In this document: positions 17,760-27,982 of the stretch, piece by piece | Numbering within the stretch: position 1 is the stretch's first letter | Layout: each line of letters begins with the position of its first letter | NCBI GenBank assembly: GCA_014859465.1 | Contig: JACUUF010000010.1 | Coordinates: 1-57,545, forward strand | Length of the DNA: 57,545 nucleotides | Source of the DNA: Methyloprofundus sp. | GTDB taxonomy: Bacteria > Pseudomonadota > Gammaproteobacteria > Methylococcales > Methylomonadaceae | Direction of reading: 5' to 3' | Translations under genes and position numbers: made by a program | The notes under the pieces: model-generated | Seen by the model: only the letters and a program-made list of their open reading frames with translations | Told to the model about the DNA's origin: nothing | Database searches by the model: none

Positions 17760-19589
17760 CGTATAAATATAAACCAAGAAACCGACGTGCAAAACCAACA
17801 AACAGCCCCCACTACACGCTACACCTGGACCTATATTATAGGTCTAGTAAAGCAGCATAAAAAAGAACTGATCTCCGCCCACTTATTAGCAATTTTAGCG
17901 ACGATTGCCACGGTGCCTGTTCCCTTGCTTATGCCTTTATTAGTAGATGAGGTTTTACTCAATCATCCCGGCATAAGCATTGAAATCATCAATCAACTCA
18001 CGCCAGCGCACTGGCACACACCTATACTTTATATCAGTGCAATTTTATTAGCGAGTTTATGCCTAAGAGTCATAGGTATTATCTTTAATATTATTCAGTT
18101 ACGCCAATTTTCCCGAATATCCAAAGACATTATTTTCCATATTCGCAAACAGCAGATCAATCATCTTAAACATATCTCCATGGCCGAATATGAAAGTCTC
18201 GGCAGTGGTACCGTTATTACTCATCTAGTCACTGACCTAGATACTTTAGATACTTTTATCGGCAGCACAACCAGCAAATTACTGGTCGCCGCCTTAACGA
18301 TTTTAGGTACAGCTATTATTCTACTGTGGATGAACTGGCAACTAGGATTATTTATTTTGCTATTAAATCCTATCGTTATTTTCTTCGCCCGTAGCCTAGG
18401 TAAAAAAGTAAAAACACTTAAAGCCAATGAGAACTCGGCTTATGGAATTTTTCAACAAGCACTATCTGAAACACTAGAAGCGATTCAACAAATACGCGTT
18501 AGTAATCGCGAGACTCATTACTATCAAAAACTCATCGATTCTGCCATCCAAGTTAAAGAGCATTCCATTGCTTTCGCATGGAAAAGTGATGCAGCAACAC
18601 GCTTTAGCTTCTTAATCTTTCTTTTTGGTTTCGATATATTCCGCGCTGCCGCGATGCTCATGGTGCTTTACTCTGATTTAAGTATAGGTCAAATGCTCGC
18701 GGTCTTTGGCTATCTCTGGTTCATGATGGCTCCCGTACAAGAAGTACTCGGCATTCAATACTCATTTTATGGAGCAAAAGCCGCCTTAGAACGCATTAAT
18801 CGCATGCAAGCTTTACAACAAGAACCTATTTACCCCGCATTAATCAACCCCTTCCTTAACAAGCAAACTGTTAGTTTACGCATTAAAGACTTACATTTCC
18901 GTTATGATACTGAAAAAGATGAAATCCTCAGCGGCATTAATTTAAGCGTCAAAGCCGGTGAAAAAATTGCCCTCGTCGGTGCAAGTGGCGGCGGTAAATC
19001 CACCTTAATTCAAACCCTAAATGGTTTATATCCAGCAACTAGCGGCAACATTTTTTATGATAATGTGCCTATGAATAAAATTGGCCTAGATGTTATCAGA
19101 GAGCATGTGGTCACCGTTTTACAGCACCCAGCACTATTTAATGACAGCATCCGCGAAAACTTAACGCTAGGCAAAGTAGCCACTGATGCAGAGTTATGGC
19201 ACGCACTTGAAATCGCACAACTAAAAGAAACCATTATTGAATTAGAGCAAGGCCTGGACACCATCATTGGCCGTCAAGGCATGCGTTTATCAGGCGGACA
19301 GCGCCAACGCATGGCAATTGCGCGCATGATCATTGCCAAGCCCAGCGTTGTAGTACTCGACGAAGCAACATCAGCTTTAGATACAGAAACCGAACACAAA
19401 TTACACCAAGCATTAAACAATTTTTTAAAAGATCGCACCACGGTCATTATTGCGCACCGCCTTAGCGCCATCAAACAAGCAGATCACGTCTATGTCTTTG
19501 ACGAAGGAAAAATTTGCGAACAAGGCGACCACAATCAGCTTATTAAACAAAATGGACTTTATGCAAAACTCTACGGAGAATATCAATAA
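17745..19589 (+). CDS. ABC transporter, fused permease and ATPase (exporter type)
   Basis: 614-aa half-transporter of the MsbA/multidrug-exporter type. About 6 membrane helices span residues 35-330. The ATPase follows, with Walker A GASGGGKST (about residue 415), signature LSGGQRQRM, Walker B VVVLDEATSALD and the switch histidine in IIAHRLS. Substrate unknown (lipid, peptide or drug). The first available start is a TTG at 17745 inside a heptamer repeat; a GTG at 17787, fourteen codons on, is an alternative and the protein would still keep all its domains. It is coupled to the PHP gene downstream by a 1-bp TAATG overlap. Confidence 0.9.
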   Translation: MNLESRININQETDVQNQQTAPTTRYTWTYIIGLVKQHKKELISAHLLAILATIATVPVPLLMPLLVDEVLLNHPGISIEIINQLTPAHWHTPILYISAILLASLCLRVIGIIFNIIQLRQFSRISKDIIFHIRKQQINHLKHISMAEYESLGSGTVITHLVTDLDTLDTFIGSTTSKLLVAALTILGTAIILLWMNWQLGLFILLLNPIVIFFARSLGKKVKTLKANENSAYGIFQQALSETLEAIQQIRVSNRETHYYQKLIDSAIQVKEHSIAFAWKSDAATRFSFLIFLFGFDIFRAAAMLMVLYSDLSIGQMLAVFGYLWFMMAPVQEVLGIQYSFYGAKAALERINRMQALQQEPIYPALINPFLNKQTVSLRIKDLHFRYDTEKDEILSGINLSVKAGEKIALVGASGGGKSTLIQTLNGLYPATSGNIFYDNVPMNKIGLDVIREHVVTVLQHPALFNDSIRENLTLGKVATDAELWHALEIAQLKETIIELEQGLDTIIGRQGMRLSGGQRQRMAIARMIIAKPSVVVLDEATSALDTETEHKLHQALNNFLKDRTTVIIAHRLSAIKQADHVYVFDEGKICEQGDHNQLIKQNGLYAKLYGEYQ

Positions 19590-20428
19590 TGAATGAAATA
19601 AAATACGACCTCCACTGCCACTCCAGCGCATCAGATGGCGCACTCTCACCTAGTGAAGTCGTGTTACGCGCCAAAGAACACGGAGTAACTACGCTCGCAT
19701 TAACTGATCATGATACTGTGGCTGGCCTTGGCCAAGCACGCCAAACAGCAATCGAAAACGATTTAAAATTAATTTCAGGCATTGAACTTTCCTGCACTTG
19801 GAATAAAAGAACATTCCATATTTTAGGTTTAGACATAGATCCAGATAATGCTGAGCTTTTAGAGGGCATACAAGCTCTACAAAACACCCGCCTAGAACGT
19901 GCCTATAAAATCGCCCATAAACTAGAAAAAAACAAAATTCCTGGCGCTTTCGATGCCGTCCTAGAAGCCGCAGGGTCTGGGATGATTACTCGATCTCACT
20001 TTGCCAATTTTTTACTCAAACATAGCTATGTCAGTACTATGCAAGGTGCCTTTGATCACTATCTAGGGCAAAGTAAACCCGCTTTTGTCAGCACTCAATG
20101 GGCAGAATTAGATAACGCCATCAACTGGATCAACAATGCTGGCGGAATTGCCGTTGTCGCACATCCTTTGCGCTACAAACTCACGGCGAGTTGGATGCGC
20201 CGATTTTTAACCGACTTCAAAGAACTTGGCGGAAAAGGCATGGAAATCATTACCGGCCGAAGTAATCCTGATGAAATTCGACGCGCCGCTCACTTTGCCA
20301 CTCAATTTCAATTGCATGGCTCCGTAGGTTCAGACTTTCATAGCCCCCAAAACCAATGGGTAGAATTAGGGCGATTAACCGCACTCCCCAGCAACATACG
20401 TCCTGTCTGGCAGTTATTTACGGTCTAA
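19589..20428 (+). CDS. rnm: PHP-domain phosphoesterase (RNase AM / 3',5'-nucleoside bisphosphate phosphatase-like)
   Basis: 279-aa PHP-family metal-dependent phosphoesterase. Metal ligands appear in DLHCHSSASDG (residues about 8-18), LTDHDTVAG (about 40) and AHPLRY and GSDFHSP near the C-terminus. The length and motif set match E. coli YciV/Rnm, which removes 5' nucleotides from rRNA ends and hydrolyses 3',5'-bisphosphonucleotides. The substrate assignment is by similarity of layout. It is the second gene after the ABC exporter, followed by about 115 bp and the tRNA-Leu. Confidence 0.85.
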   Translation: MNEIKYDLHCHSSASDGALSPSEVVLRAKEHGVTTLALTDHDTVAGLGQARQTAIENDLKLISGIELSCTWNKRTFHILGLDIDPDNAELLEGIQALQNTRLERAYKIAHKLEKNKIPGAFDAVLEAAGSGMITRSHFANFLLKHSYVSTMQGAFDHYLGQSKPAFVSTQWAELDNAINWINNAGGIAVVAHPLRYKLTASWMRRFLTDFKELGGKGMEIITGRSNPDEIRRAAHFATQFQLHGSVGSDFHSPQNQWVELGRLTALPSNIRPVWQLFTV

Positions 20429-20515
20429 GAAAATAAATTTCCATAAAAAACAATAAACTAAAAAATACTTACATAATAATTTAAAAAAACACCTAGCCAA
20501 GCATCAAAAAACCGT

Positions 20516-20521
20516 TATAAT
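20516..20521 (+). promoter_or_regulatory. -10 box for tRNA-Leu
   Basis: A consensus TATAAT lies 22 bp before the mature tRNA start. No good -35 hexamer is evident at the expected distance. Confidence 0.55.
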
Positions 20522-20543
20522 AGCGTCTTCTCTTAAAGAGATT

Positions 20544-20629
20544 GCCTCGGTGGCGAAATTGGTAGACGCAAGGGACTTAAAATCCCTCGCCTTATGGGTG
20601 TGCCGGTTCGACTCCGGCCCGAGGCACCA
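20544..20629 (+). tRNA. tRNA-Leu (anticodon UAA)
   Basis: 86-nt class II tRNA. The acceptor stem GCCTCGG pairs with CCGAGGC; the anticodon stem AGGGA/TCCCT encloses loop CTTAAAA with anticodon TAA; a long variable arm (around GCCTTATGGGTGTGC) fits leucine; the T-arm is CCGGTTCGACTCCGG. The 3' CCA is encoded (20627-20629). Confidence 0.97.
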
Positions 20630-20967
20630 TCTTTTTTAGAGTTAAGAATCAAGGACCTAGAGTTTTCACTCGATGTCCTTTTTTTTTGCCTAAAATTCCT
20701 ACAAGATCCGTAGAACACATCAAAATACAAACCTTAGCTGACTGCTCCCTGCAAATTTCAGCTGCCTTGGTCGGATTTTTCATTACAATAGAAAAGACGG
20801 CATACAACTAAACGCAAAATCCCCAACTTTTCTTGCCTCTTACAGCACCACCTTATAGGCATAAGTCAGTAAATTAATTTATAATAACTAAAATAAAACT
20901 TATAAAGATTCTGTTAAAATCAACTCAAATATAAAAACATCTCGTTTTATTTATCAAAAAAACCACC
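20630..20967. other. 338-bp gap between tRNA-Leu and the NlpE-like gene
   Basis: Begins with the tRNA terminator (20651-20687). The rest is AT-rich without a frame I can support. A TATAAT at 20880-20885 could be the -10 of the NlpE-like gene, but no matching -35 is clear. Confidence 0.5.
20651..20687 (+). terminator. Terminator of tRNA-Leu
   Basis: AAGGAC (20651-20656) pairs with GTCCTT (20675-20680), with an inner GAG/CTC stem, followed by an unbroken run of T to 20687. It lies 21 nt past the CCA end. Confidence 0.85.
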
Positions 20968-21498
20968 ATGAAAGCATTCACATCCCATTTAAAACAAGCG
21001 CTCAATTTAATATTATTTAGCACTCTTAGCATTGCCTTTAATCCAGCGCTAGCGCAAACGGATAAGCAAGCAATGGAAGCGGTACAAAGAGCACGCGAAC
21101 TAACCCAAAAAGGCATGGATCATTCACAGCATCAAGCCGCTGTTGACCCGAGCAAAATATTTCGCGGTGTCTATTATGGTTATTTGCCTTGCGGGCATTG
21201 TGCGGGCATCAAAATGACACTGTCCTTAAAAAATAAGAATAATTATCTATTAGTTACCCAATACGCACAGGAGTCGATCAAGGAATATTATGAAAAAGGC
21301 AAGTACACTTGGGACGATGAATCTCAGATACTTACTTTAACTTCACGCAAAGATTCAAGCATCAGTAAATATAGTATTCTCGATGAAGGCACCTTACTAC
21401 CGTATGACGCTGATGGTAAGCCGAGAAAAGTTAATCAGGATGAATTTTTTTTGCTTAGGGCAGATAAGAGTAAGTCACGTGAAGTTCATATACACTAA
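20968..21498 (+). CDS. NlpE-like envelope protein
   Basis: 176-aa exported protein. A signal peptide (about 1-30, cleavage near NPALAQ) precedes a domain resembling the N-terminal half of NlpE: FRGVYYGYLPCGHCAGI (about 66-82), then a small beta-barrel. NlpE proteins usually have a CxxC in this loop; here it reads CGHC. No lipobox cysteine is seen at the signal end, so it is probably periplasmic rather than a lipoprotein. NlpE proteins sense surface or copper stress via Cpx in E. coli; no Cpx system is visible here, so the role is open. His residues at 112-114 and the C-terminus could bind metal. Confidence 0.7.
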   Translation: MKAFTSHLKQALNLILFSTLSIAFNPALAQTDKQAMEAVQRARELTQKGMDHSQHQAAVDPSKIFRGVYYGYLPCGHCAGIKMTLSLKNKNNYLLVTQYAQESIKEYYEKGKYTWDDESQILTLTSRKDSSISKYSILDEGTLLPYDADGKPRKVNQDEFFLLRADKSKSREVHIH

Positions 21499-21580
21499 TA
21501 CTTATTGCCTTGAACTTCCGCAAAATAACCCAGTCAACTTGAGCAATCTAATTGACTGGGAACTACAAAAGACAGCTTCC

Positions 21581-21967
21581 CTATGACTGACTGCCATCTA
21601 AGAAGATCACCTCAGCAATATCTTTAGGCAAATTCTCAGTGATCTTTAATAAAGCAAATAATTGCTGCAATGACAACTGACTGAGTTTATCTTCGGCGCC
21701 ATAGCGCAAGGCAAACAATTTATTCTGCCGACCTTGAGGATAAGTCGCTTTAATTTCAGCTATTTTCAGGGTAATTAATTCTCTAGCTTGCTGTATTGCC
21801 GTTGCATTTTTATTCAGATTGAGCTTAATCTTAGGTTTAATCTGCTCAACATAAACCTTAGACTCTATGCCCTGGCGCATAGTGGCCAAACGCTTACTCT
21901 TAGCTAAGCCAATAACCAAACCAACCTCTTGAATGCTTGCTCTTGATTTATCTACCATGGCAATCAA
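21581..21967 (-). CDS. Hypothetical protein downstream of purN
   Basis: Up to 128 aa, not recognised. It is lysine-rich, predicted soluble and mostly helical (repeated AxxLITLKIAEIKA and LSLQQLFALLK heptad-like segments), with no signal peptide or membrane segment. The start overlaps the purN stop: a TTG at 21967, or an ATG at 21958 giving MVDKSRASIQ. That overlap indicates co-translation with purN, so I regard it as real. Confidence 0.6.
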   Translation of the reverse strand: MIAMVDKSRASIQEVGLVIGLAKSKRLATMRQGIESKVYVEQIKPKIKLNLNKNATAIQQARELITLKIAEIKATYPQGRQNKLFALRYGAEDKLSQLSLQQLFALLKITENLPKDIAEVIFLDGSQS

Positions 21968-22554
21968 ACAGAAAAATCATTAGCTTGCCACTTTTTTAGC
22001 GCATTAATATACAACTCGCCTTCGACTGCCCTTACCCGCGCACCTAGAATTTCTACAGTATCATCAGCTAAAACAGGCACTTCCTGCTGCAATAAAACCG
22101 GCCCCGTATCGTAGCTTGCATCAATCACCTGCACAGACGCTCCACTGACCTCTTCGCCCGCTTCTAATACCGCCGCATGAACAAAATCGCCGTACATTCT
22201 ATGGCCACCATGCTTAGGCAAAAGCGAAGGATGAATATTGAGTATTTTATTATTGAATGCCTGTAAAGTTTGCGGACCAATTTTTTTCATATAGCCGGAC
22301 AAAACCACAATATCAGTACCTACCGAAGTTAACGCATGTTTAATTGCTTGATCTTCGCTCCCTGGATGAGTTTGGCCACTAATATGCAATACTTCAATGC
22401 CATTTTCCAGGCACCAAGGATAGATAGCTGTTGTTTTATTATTGGTAATTAACAAGCCTATCTCAAAACCCTTTAATTCCTGCTTTTTAATTGCAGTAAT
22501 AATTTGCCTAGCAGAACTACCGCCATGCGAGGCTAAAAAACTTATTTTCATCAT
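21964..22554 (-). CDS. purN: Phosphoribosylglycinamide formyltransferase PurN
   Basis: 196-aa folate-dependent GAR transformylase of purine synthesis. Catalytic motifs are visible: NIHPSLLPKHGG (N, H of the active site, near residue 106) and the QVIDASYDTGP loop with the catalytic aspartate. It begins MMKISFLASHGGS, the phosphate-binding start. It lacks purM beside it, unlike the purMN operon of E. coli, and is instead coupled to an unknown 128-aa protein. Confidence 0.9.
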   Translation of the reverse strand: MMKISFLASHGGSSARQIITAIKKQELKGFEIGLLITNNKTTAIYPWCLENGIEVLHISGQTHPGSEDQAIKHALTSVGTDIVVLSGYMKKIGPQTLQAFNNKILNIHPSLLPKHGGHRMYGDFVHAAVLEAGEEVSGASVQVIDASYDTGPVLLQQEVPVLADDTVEILGARVRAVEGELYINALKKWQANDFSV

Positions 22555-22594
22555 TCACTCATTCCGTAAAAATTAAGAGGATCAGTCGCTACCT

Positions 22595-23107
22595 TTATTC
22601 GGTCATTTCTTTTATGACCGCCCATGCGGCTAACTTAGCTTGATAACTCATTGCTGCGAAAGCGGGACTAGTCGAAGGTAATTTAGTATATCTCAGCGTT
22701 TGAGCTGACACAGGCAATGAACGCCATACATACGTTTTATAAAATTTCTCAGCCGTACCGCCATTAAAAAACACTCGTTCAATCCCTTTATAGGCTTCAA
22801 AAAAACCCATAAAATCATTGACCGTGATCGAGTTTTTCTCTATCGCTGAATCTAAGCTACCCTGTCTTGTACAAGATTTTAACACATCCCAAAGCGCAAT
22901 ATTTTGCTCTATCAATATTTGCTGCCCCCGCTGATAATCCACAGCGCCCCCCTGATTAAAAAGCGCAGCAATAATAGGCCAAAAGGCATTTCTAGGGTGC
23001 GCATAATATTGTTGTTCGGCCAATGAAATAACACTAGGCATGCTACCTAAAATAAGCGTACGCGCCTGATCGTCAGCCAATAAATTAAATCCTTCAGTCG
23101 TTGCCAT
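22595..23107 (-). CDS. DNA-deoxyinosine glycosylase (UDG family 6)
   Basis: 170-aa protein of the uracil-DNA glycosylase superfamily. The opening LILGSMPSVISLAEQQYYAHPRNAFW (about residues 18-43) is the hypoxanthine-DNA glycosylase form of motif 1, in which the usual GxDPG is replaced by GSMPS. LPSTSPAFAAM near the C-terminus corresponds to the second motif (HPS-type). The enzyme would excise hypoxanthine from deaminated adenine. A family 4/5 UDG is ruled out by the lack of Fe-S cysteines. Confidence 0.82.
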   Translation of the reverse strand: MATTEGFNLLADDQARTLILGSMPSVISLAEQQYYAHPRNAFWPIIAALFNQGGAVDYQRGQQILIEQNIALWDVLKSCTRQGSLDSAIEKNSITVNDFMGFFEAYKGIERVFFNGGTAEKFYKTYVWRSLPVSAQTLRYTKLPSTSPAFAAMSYQAKLAAWAVIKEMTE

Positions 23108-23281
23108 TTATTTATCTAATCATAATAAGCGATAGCACCTTAATCAGTTCCGATAATTACTGATTTTAGCCTTATTTTTTGCGATAATGCTCAGTCTTTA
23201 TTGAATTATCTACTATCCTGTTTAATTTACTAAGCGTAGCACGCACTCCCTTTTCTCTTTTATTTTATTTATTACTAAACT

Positions 23282-24190
23282 ATGTGGTTTAAAAATCTAG
23301 CTATTTATCGTTTAACCGAAGCCTTTACTTTATCACCTGCAGAACTTGAAGAAAAAATGGACAGCATGCGCTTTAAGCCTTGCGCTGGACACGAAGAATT
23401 CAGCTACGGCTGGACATCGCCTTTAGGACGCAGCTCAGATCAGCTTATTCATCAGTCGAATGGCTTTATAATGCTGTGCGCCACTAAAGAAGAAAAAGTA
23501 TTACCAAGCAGTGTGATTAACGAAATGGTTGCAGATCAAATTGCAGCCAAAGAAGACCAAGAAGCACGCAAGCTGTCGAAAAAAGAACGTACTGATATTA
23601 AAGACGAAATCATCTTCGAACTTTTACCGCGCGCCTTTTCATTTTCTAAAAAGACCTTTGCTTATATTGACCCTAAAGGCGGCTGGCTAATTGTCGATGC
23701 CGCATCGACAAAAAAAGCGGAAGATTTAATTAGTTATTTACGTAAAAACTTAGGCTCACTTCCCTTGGTGCCTGTCAGCACCAAAGAAAAGCCAGTTAGC
23801 ACCATGACCCAATGGTTACTAAGCAATGAAACTCCTGCCGATGTATTAATTGAAGATGAGTGCGAGCTACGCTCTCCAGAAGAAGCAGGCGGCATTATAC
23901 GCTGCAAACGCCATGATCTAGCTGCCCCAGAAATAAAAAATCATTTAGACACAGGCAAACAAGTGATTAAATTAGCCATAAGCTGGTCTGATCGCTTATC
24001 GTTTATCATCGATGAAAATCTATCCATCAAACGCTTAAAATTCTTAGAACTCATCCAAGACCAAGTAGCCGATACTGAAAGCAATGGCGCTGAAGAGCAA
24101 TTTGATGTTGATTTTACGATTATGTCGCAAGAACTTAGCGCATTCTTACCGCGCCTTTTGGAGCTGTTTGGCGGCGAAAATATCAGCTAA
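23282..24190 (+). CDS. rdgC: Recombination-associated protein RdgC
   Basis: 302-aa DNA-binding protein that forms a ring around dsDNA and limits RecA activity. The start MWFKNLAIYRLTE and the segment GHEEFSYGWTSPLGR (near 37-51) are highly characteristic. Length matches E. coli RdgC (303 aa). Its TAA overlaps the ATG of the L,D-transpeptidase gene (TAATG), so the two are coupled although functionally unrelated. Confidence 0.95.
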   Translation: MWFKNLAIYRLTEAFTLSPAELEEKMDSMRFKPCAGHEEFSYGWTSPLGRSSDQLIHQSNGFIMLCATKEEKVLPSSVINEMVADQIAAKEDQEARKLSKKERTDIKDEIIFELLPRAFSFSKKTFAYIDPKGGWLIVDAASTKKAEDLISYLRKNLGSLPLVPVSTKEKPVSTMTQWLLSNETPADVLIEDECELRSPEEAGGIIRCKRHDLAAPEIKNHLDTGKQVIKLAISWSDRLSFIIDENLSIKRLKFLELIQDQVADTESNGAEEQFDVDFTIMSQELSAFLPRLLELFGGENIS

Positions 24191-25152
24191 TGCTTAAGCA
24201 ATTAACAACACAAATAGGACTCGCTAGCCTACTCATCATGGCTAGCCCTGTAACACTCAGTCTCTCTTTTGCTTTGCCTGATAATCCGGAGGATAGCTTA
24301 ATTCGCGAGTTTGACGAAGGCACCAACAAACAAACGATTGCTGCTGACGATGAAGACCTACTGGATATCGCACGCCGTTTTGACTTAGGTCAAAACGAGA
24401 TTATGCGCTTAAACCCTCAAGTAGATCGTTGGCTACCCAAAGCAGGCACACAAATTCAGCTACAAAGTGAACGCTTATTACCAGATGCACGACGCTCAGG
24501 TTTAGTGCTCAATTTACCTGAATTTCGCATGTATTATTTTCCAAAAGCCGAAAAAGACTCACCTCCTTCTGTGCTTACTTACCCGATGAGTATAGGCCGA
24601 CAAGACTGGGAAACGCCATTAGGAGAAACCAAAATTGTTGCTAAACAGAAAAATCCAACTTGGACACCACCTGAGTCGATCAAAATAGAGCATGCAGCAA
24701 AAGGCGACCCCTTACCAGATGTCGTTGCTGCTGGCCCTGATAACCCTTTAGGCTTGTTTGCAATGCGCTTAGGTATTCCGGGATACTTAATACACAGCAC
24801 CAATAAAGCTTACGGTGTAGGCATGCAAGTCAGTCATGGCTGTATACGCATGTATCCTGAAGATATTGAAAAGTTTTTTCCGATTATAAAGGTCGGAACG
24901 CCTGTGCAAATTGTTAACCAAGCAGTTAAAGTCGGTTGGTTTAAAGATGCCCTTTATATAGAAGTACACCCACCATTAGAAACTCACCTAAAGGATAATT
25001 TACTGGACATTGCTCTAGATTTAATTGAACAAAACAATGCGGGCGTACTACCTGTCATTGATGGTGAAGCACTCAGAAATGCTTTAATAGAGAAAAAAGG
25101 CTTGCCAGTTAAAATTTATATACGCCCTGAATTTACTACTCCGAAATTTTAA
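24190..25152 (+). CDS. L,D-transpeptidase (ErfK/YbiS type) with LysM-like segment
   Basis: 320-aa periplasmic enzyme. Signal peptide about 1-28; a LysM-like stretch (DLLDIARRFDLGQNEIMRLNPQVDRWLP, about 56-83); a YkuD domain with LIHSTNKAYGVG and the catalytic cysteine in SHGCIRMYPEDIE (near residue 218). This set matches E. coli ErfK/YbiS/YcfS, which attach Braun lipoprotein to peptidoglycan. The lipoprotein gene lies just downstream on the opposite strand, which supports that role. Confidence 0.9.
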   Translation: MLKQLTTQIGLASLLIMASPVTLSLSFALPDNPEDSLIREFDEGTNKQTIAADDEDLLDIARRFDLGQNEIMRLNPQVDRWLPKAGTQIQLQSERLLPDARRSGLVLNLPEFRMYYFPKAEKDSPPSVLTYPMSIGRQDWETPLGETKIVAKQKNPTWTPPESIKIEHAAKGDPLPDVVAAGPDNPLGLFAMRLGIPGYLIHSTNKAYGVGMQVSHGCIRMYPEDIEKFFPIIKVGTPVQIVNQAVKVGWFKDALYIEVHPPLETHLKDNLLDIALDLIEQNNAGVLPVIDGEALRNALIEKKGLPVKIYIRPEFTTPKF

Positions 25153-25171
25153 AATCACTCAATTTTAGACA

Positions 25172-25203
25172 TAAAAAAGCCGGCTATAAATAACCGGCTG
25201 TTT
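25172..25203. terminator. Shared terminator between L,D-transpeptidase and lipoprotein genes
   Basis: AGCCGG (25178-25183) pairs with CCGGCT (25194-25199). It has six T residues on the minus strand, so it mainly serves the lipoprotein gene; on the plus strand the tail is GTTTCT, weaker. Confidence 0.75.
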
Positions 25204-25228
25204 CTATAGCAAAAATAAAACGCTAAAA

Positions 25229-25528
25229 TTATTTCATCATTGCTTTGTTAAGCATACGATCTAATTTTTGATTTGTTTCCGCAGCAGTATCCGCAGCACG
25301 GTTAGCCGCAGCACTTGCAGCCGCAGCATTTGCAGCCGCATCACTTGCATCACGAGCCGCTTGGTCAGCTTTAGTAGAAACAGCGGCGGTTTGAGCTTTA
25401 ACTGTATTCAAGTCAGCTTGAAGTTGATCGTAGTTACCTTGTAACTCAGCAACTTCAGAAGTAGTTGCACAACCTACCATTAAACTTGCACCTAAAACGA
25501 CAGCAGAAACTTTCAATAATTTAATCAT
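25229..25528 (-). CDS. Lpp/OprI-type alanine-zipper lipoprotein
   Basis: 99-aa outer-membrane lipoprotein. I start it at the ATG at 25528, with AAGGAAA upstream; a longer frame to 25561 lacks sense. Signal peptide ends at lipobox MVGC (Cys about residue 21). The mature part is a coiled coil whose second half is an alanine zipper with long Ala runs, and the last residue is lysine (NKAMMK). In Braun lipoprotein the C-terminal Lys is the residue joined to peptidoglycan. Two L,D-transpeptidase genes flank it. Confidence 0.88.
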   Translation of the reverse strand: MIKLLKVSAVVLGASLMVGCATTSEVAELQGNYDQLQADLNTVKAQTAAVSTKADQAARDASDAAANAAAASAAANRAADTAAETNQKLDRMLNKAMMK

Positions 25529-25659
25529 TTGTATTTCCTTAAAAAATAAAAACCAAACCACTTGTTTATTAATTTAGCGCAGATAAACCGAGCCTAAAAA
25601 AAACAACCAAGCCCATAAAATCAAATACCATTCTAGCTTGTTTTAATTTTTCTGCCAAT

Positions 25660-26199
25660 TTATTTTATTTCTACCCGCATACCTAAAAATACCCAGCTAG
25701 CCAACTGATCAATTTGTTCATTAGACACAGCAACGCAACCCTGCGTCCAATCAAAAACCCCCTGAATCCTTTTATTACCTCGCCCCACGCCATGGATACC
25801 TAACTGTCCACCTAAGTGGGTATTTTGTGGCGGAATTTTATTCATCCGATGCGCTTGAATAATTAACTGATAATCTGAGTAAGAAATTCTATCAGCCTGA
25901 AATGCCAATCCCGCGTCATCAATCGAGGGATAGTTCAACCCAAAAAATTTCCGAAAATGACTTTTATTATTAATATAAGCAATTTTATAGCTTCCTAAAG
26001 GAGTAATATTATCACCCGACTTTTGCTTATAGGCTGCACCTTTTCTACCTAAAGAAATTTTTTCGAATGTTTGCAAGGTATGGTTACCTCGCTTCACTTG
26101 AATCATTCTTTTCTGCGTATTTACCAATAACCAAATCGCATCTTGTGCATAACAGTCCACACAAAAGAGGCAACAGAAAAAAAATACTAAATGACGCAT
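25660..26199 (-). CDS. Second L,D-transpeptidase (YkuD/YafK type)
   Basis: 179-aa exported protein with a signal peptide (about 1-18, ending CYA) and a single YkuD domain: GIHGVGRGN (about 134) and the catalytic cysteine in WTQGCVAVSNEQID. No LysM. The small size and the motif spacing are like YafK/YnhG-type proteins. In E. coli a YafK homologue (DpaA/LdtF) removes Lpp from peptidoglycan; either attachment or release is possible here. Confidence 0.82.
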   Translation of the reverse strand: MRHLVFFFCCLFCVDCYAQDAIWLLVNTQKRMIQVKRGNHTLQTFEKISLGRKGAAYKQKSGDNITPLGSYKIAYINNKSHFRKFFGLNYPSIDDAGLAFQADRISYSDYQLIIQAHRMNKIPPQNTHLGGQLGIHGVGRGNKRIQGVFDWTQGCVAVSNEQIDQLASWVFLGMRVEIK

Positions 26200-26228
26200 A
26201 AATGACTAAATTGCTGATGTATACTTAG

Positions 26229-27893
<1,665 letters not shown>

Positions 27894-27915
27894 TAACAAA
27901 GTGCAAGTGACTTTT

Positions 27916-27941
27916 AGCTGCGAATTTTATAAATCGCGGCT
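27916..27941. terminator. Stem-loop between converging pgm and metZ
   Basis: AGCTGCGA (27916-27923) pairs with TCGCGGCT (27934-27941) with one G-U pair. No T-run follows on either strand, so it is at best a weak or Rho-assisted stop for the two converging genes. Confidence 0.4.
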
Positions 27942-27982
27942 CAAAGCACCTGCCTCAAAGCTCTTCACGCATAAATTATTTC

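Noticed and set aside
20533..20730. 65-aa minus-strand frame over the tRNA-Leu
   Set aside because: It is the antisense of the tRNA and its terminator; such frames arise from tRNA symmetry.
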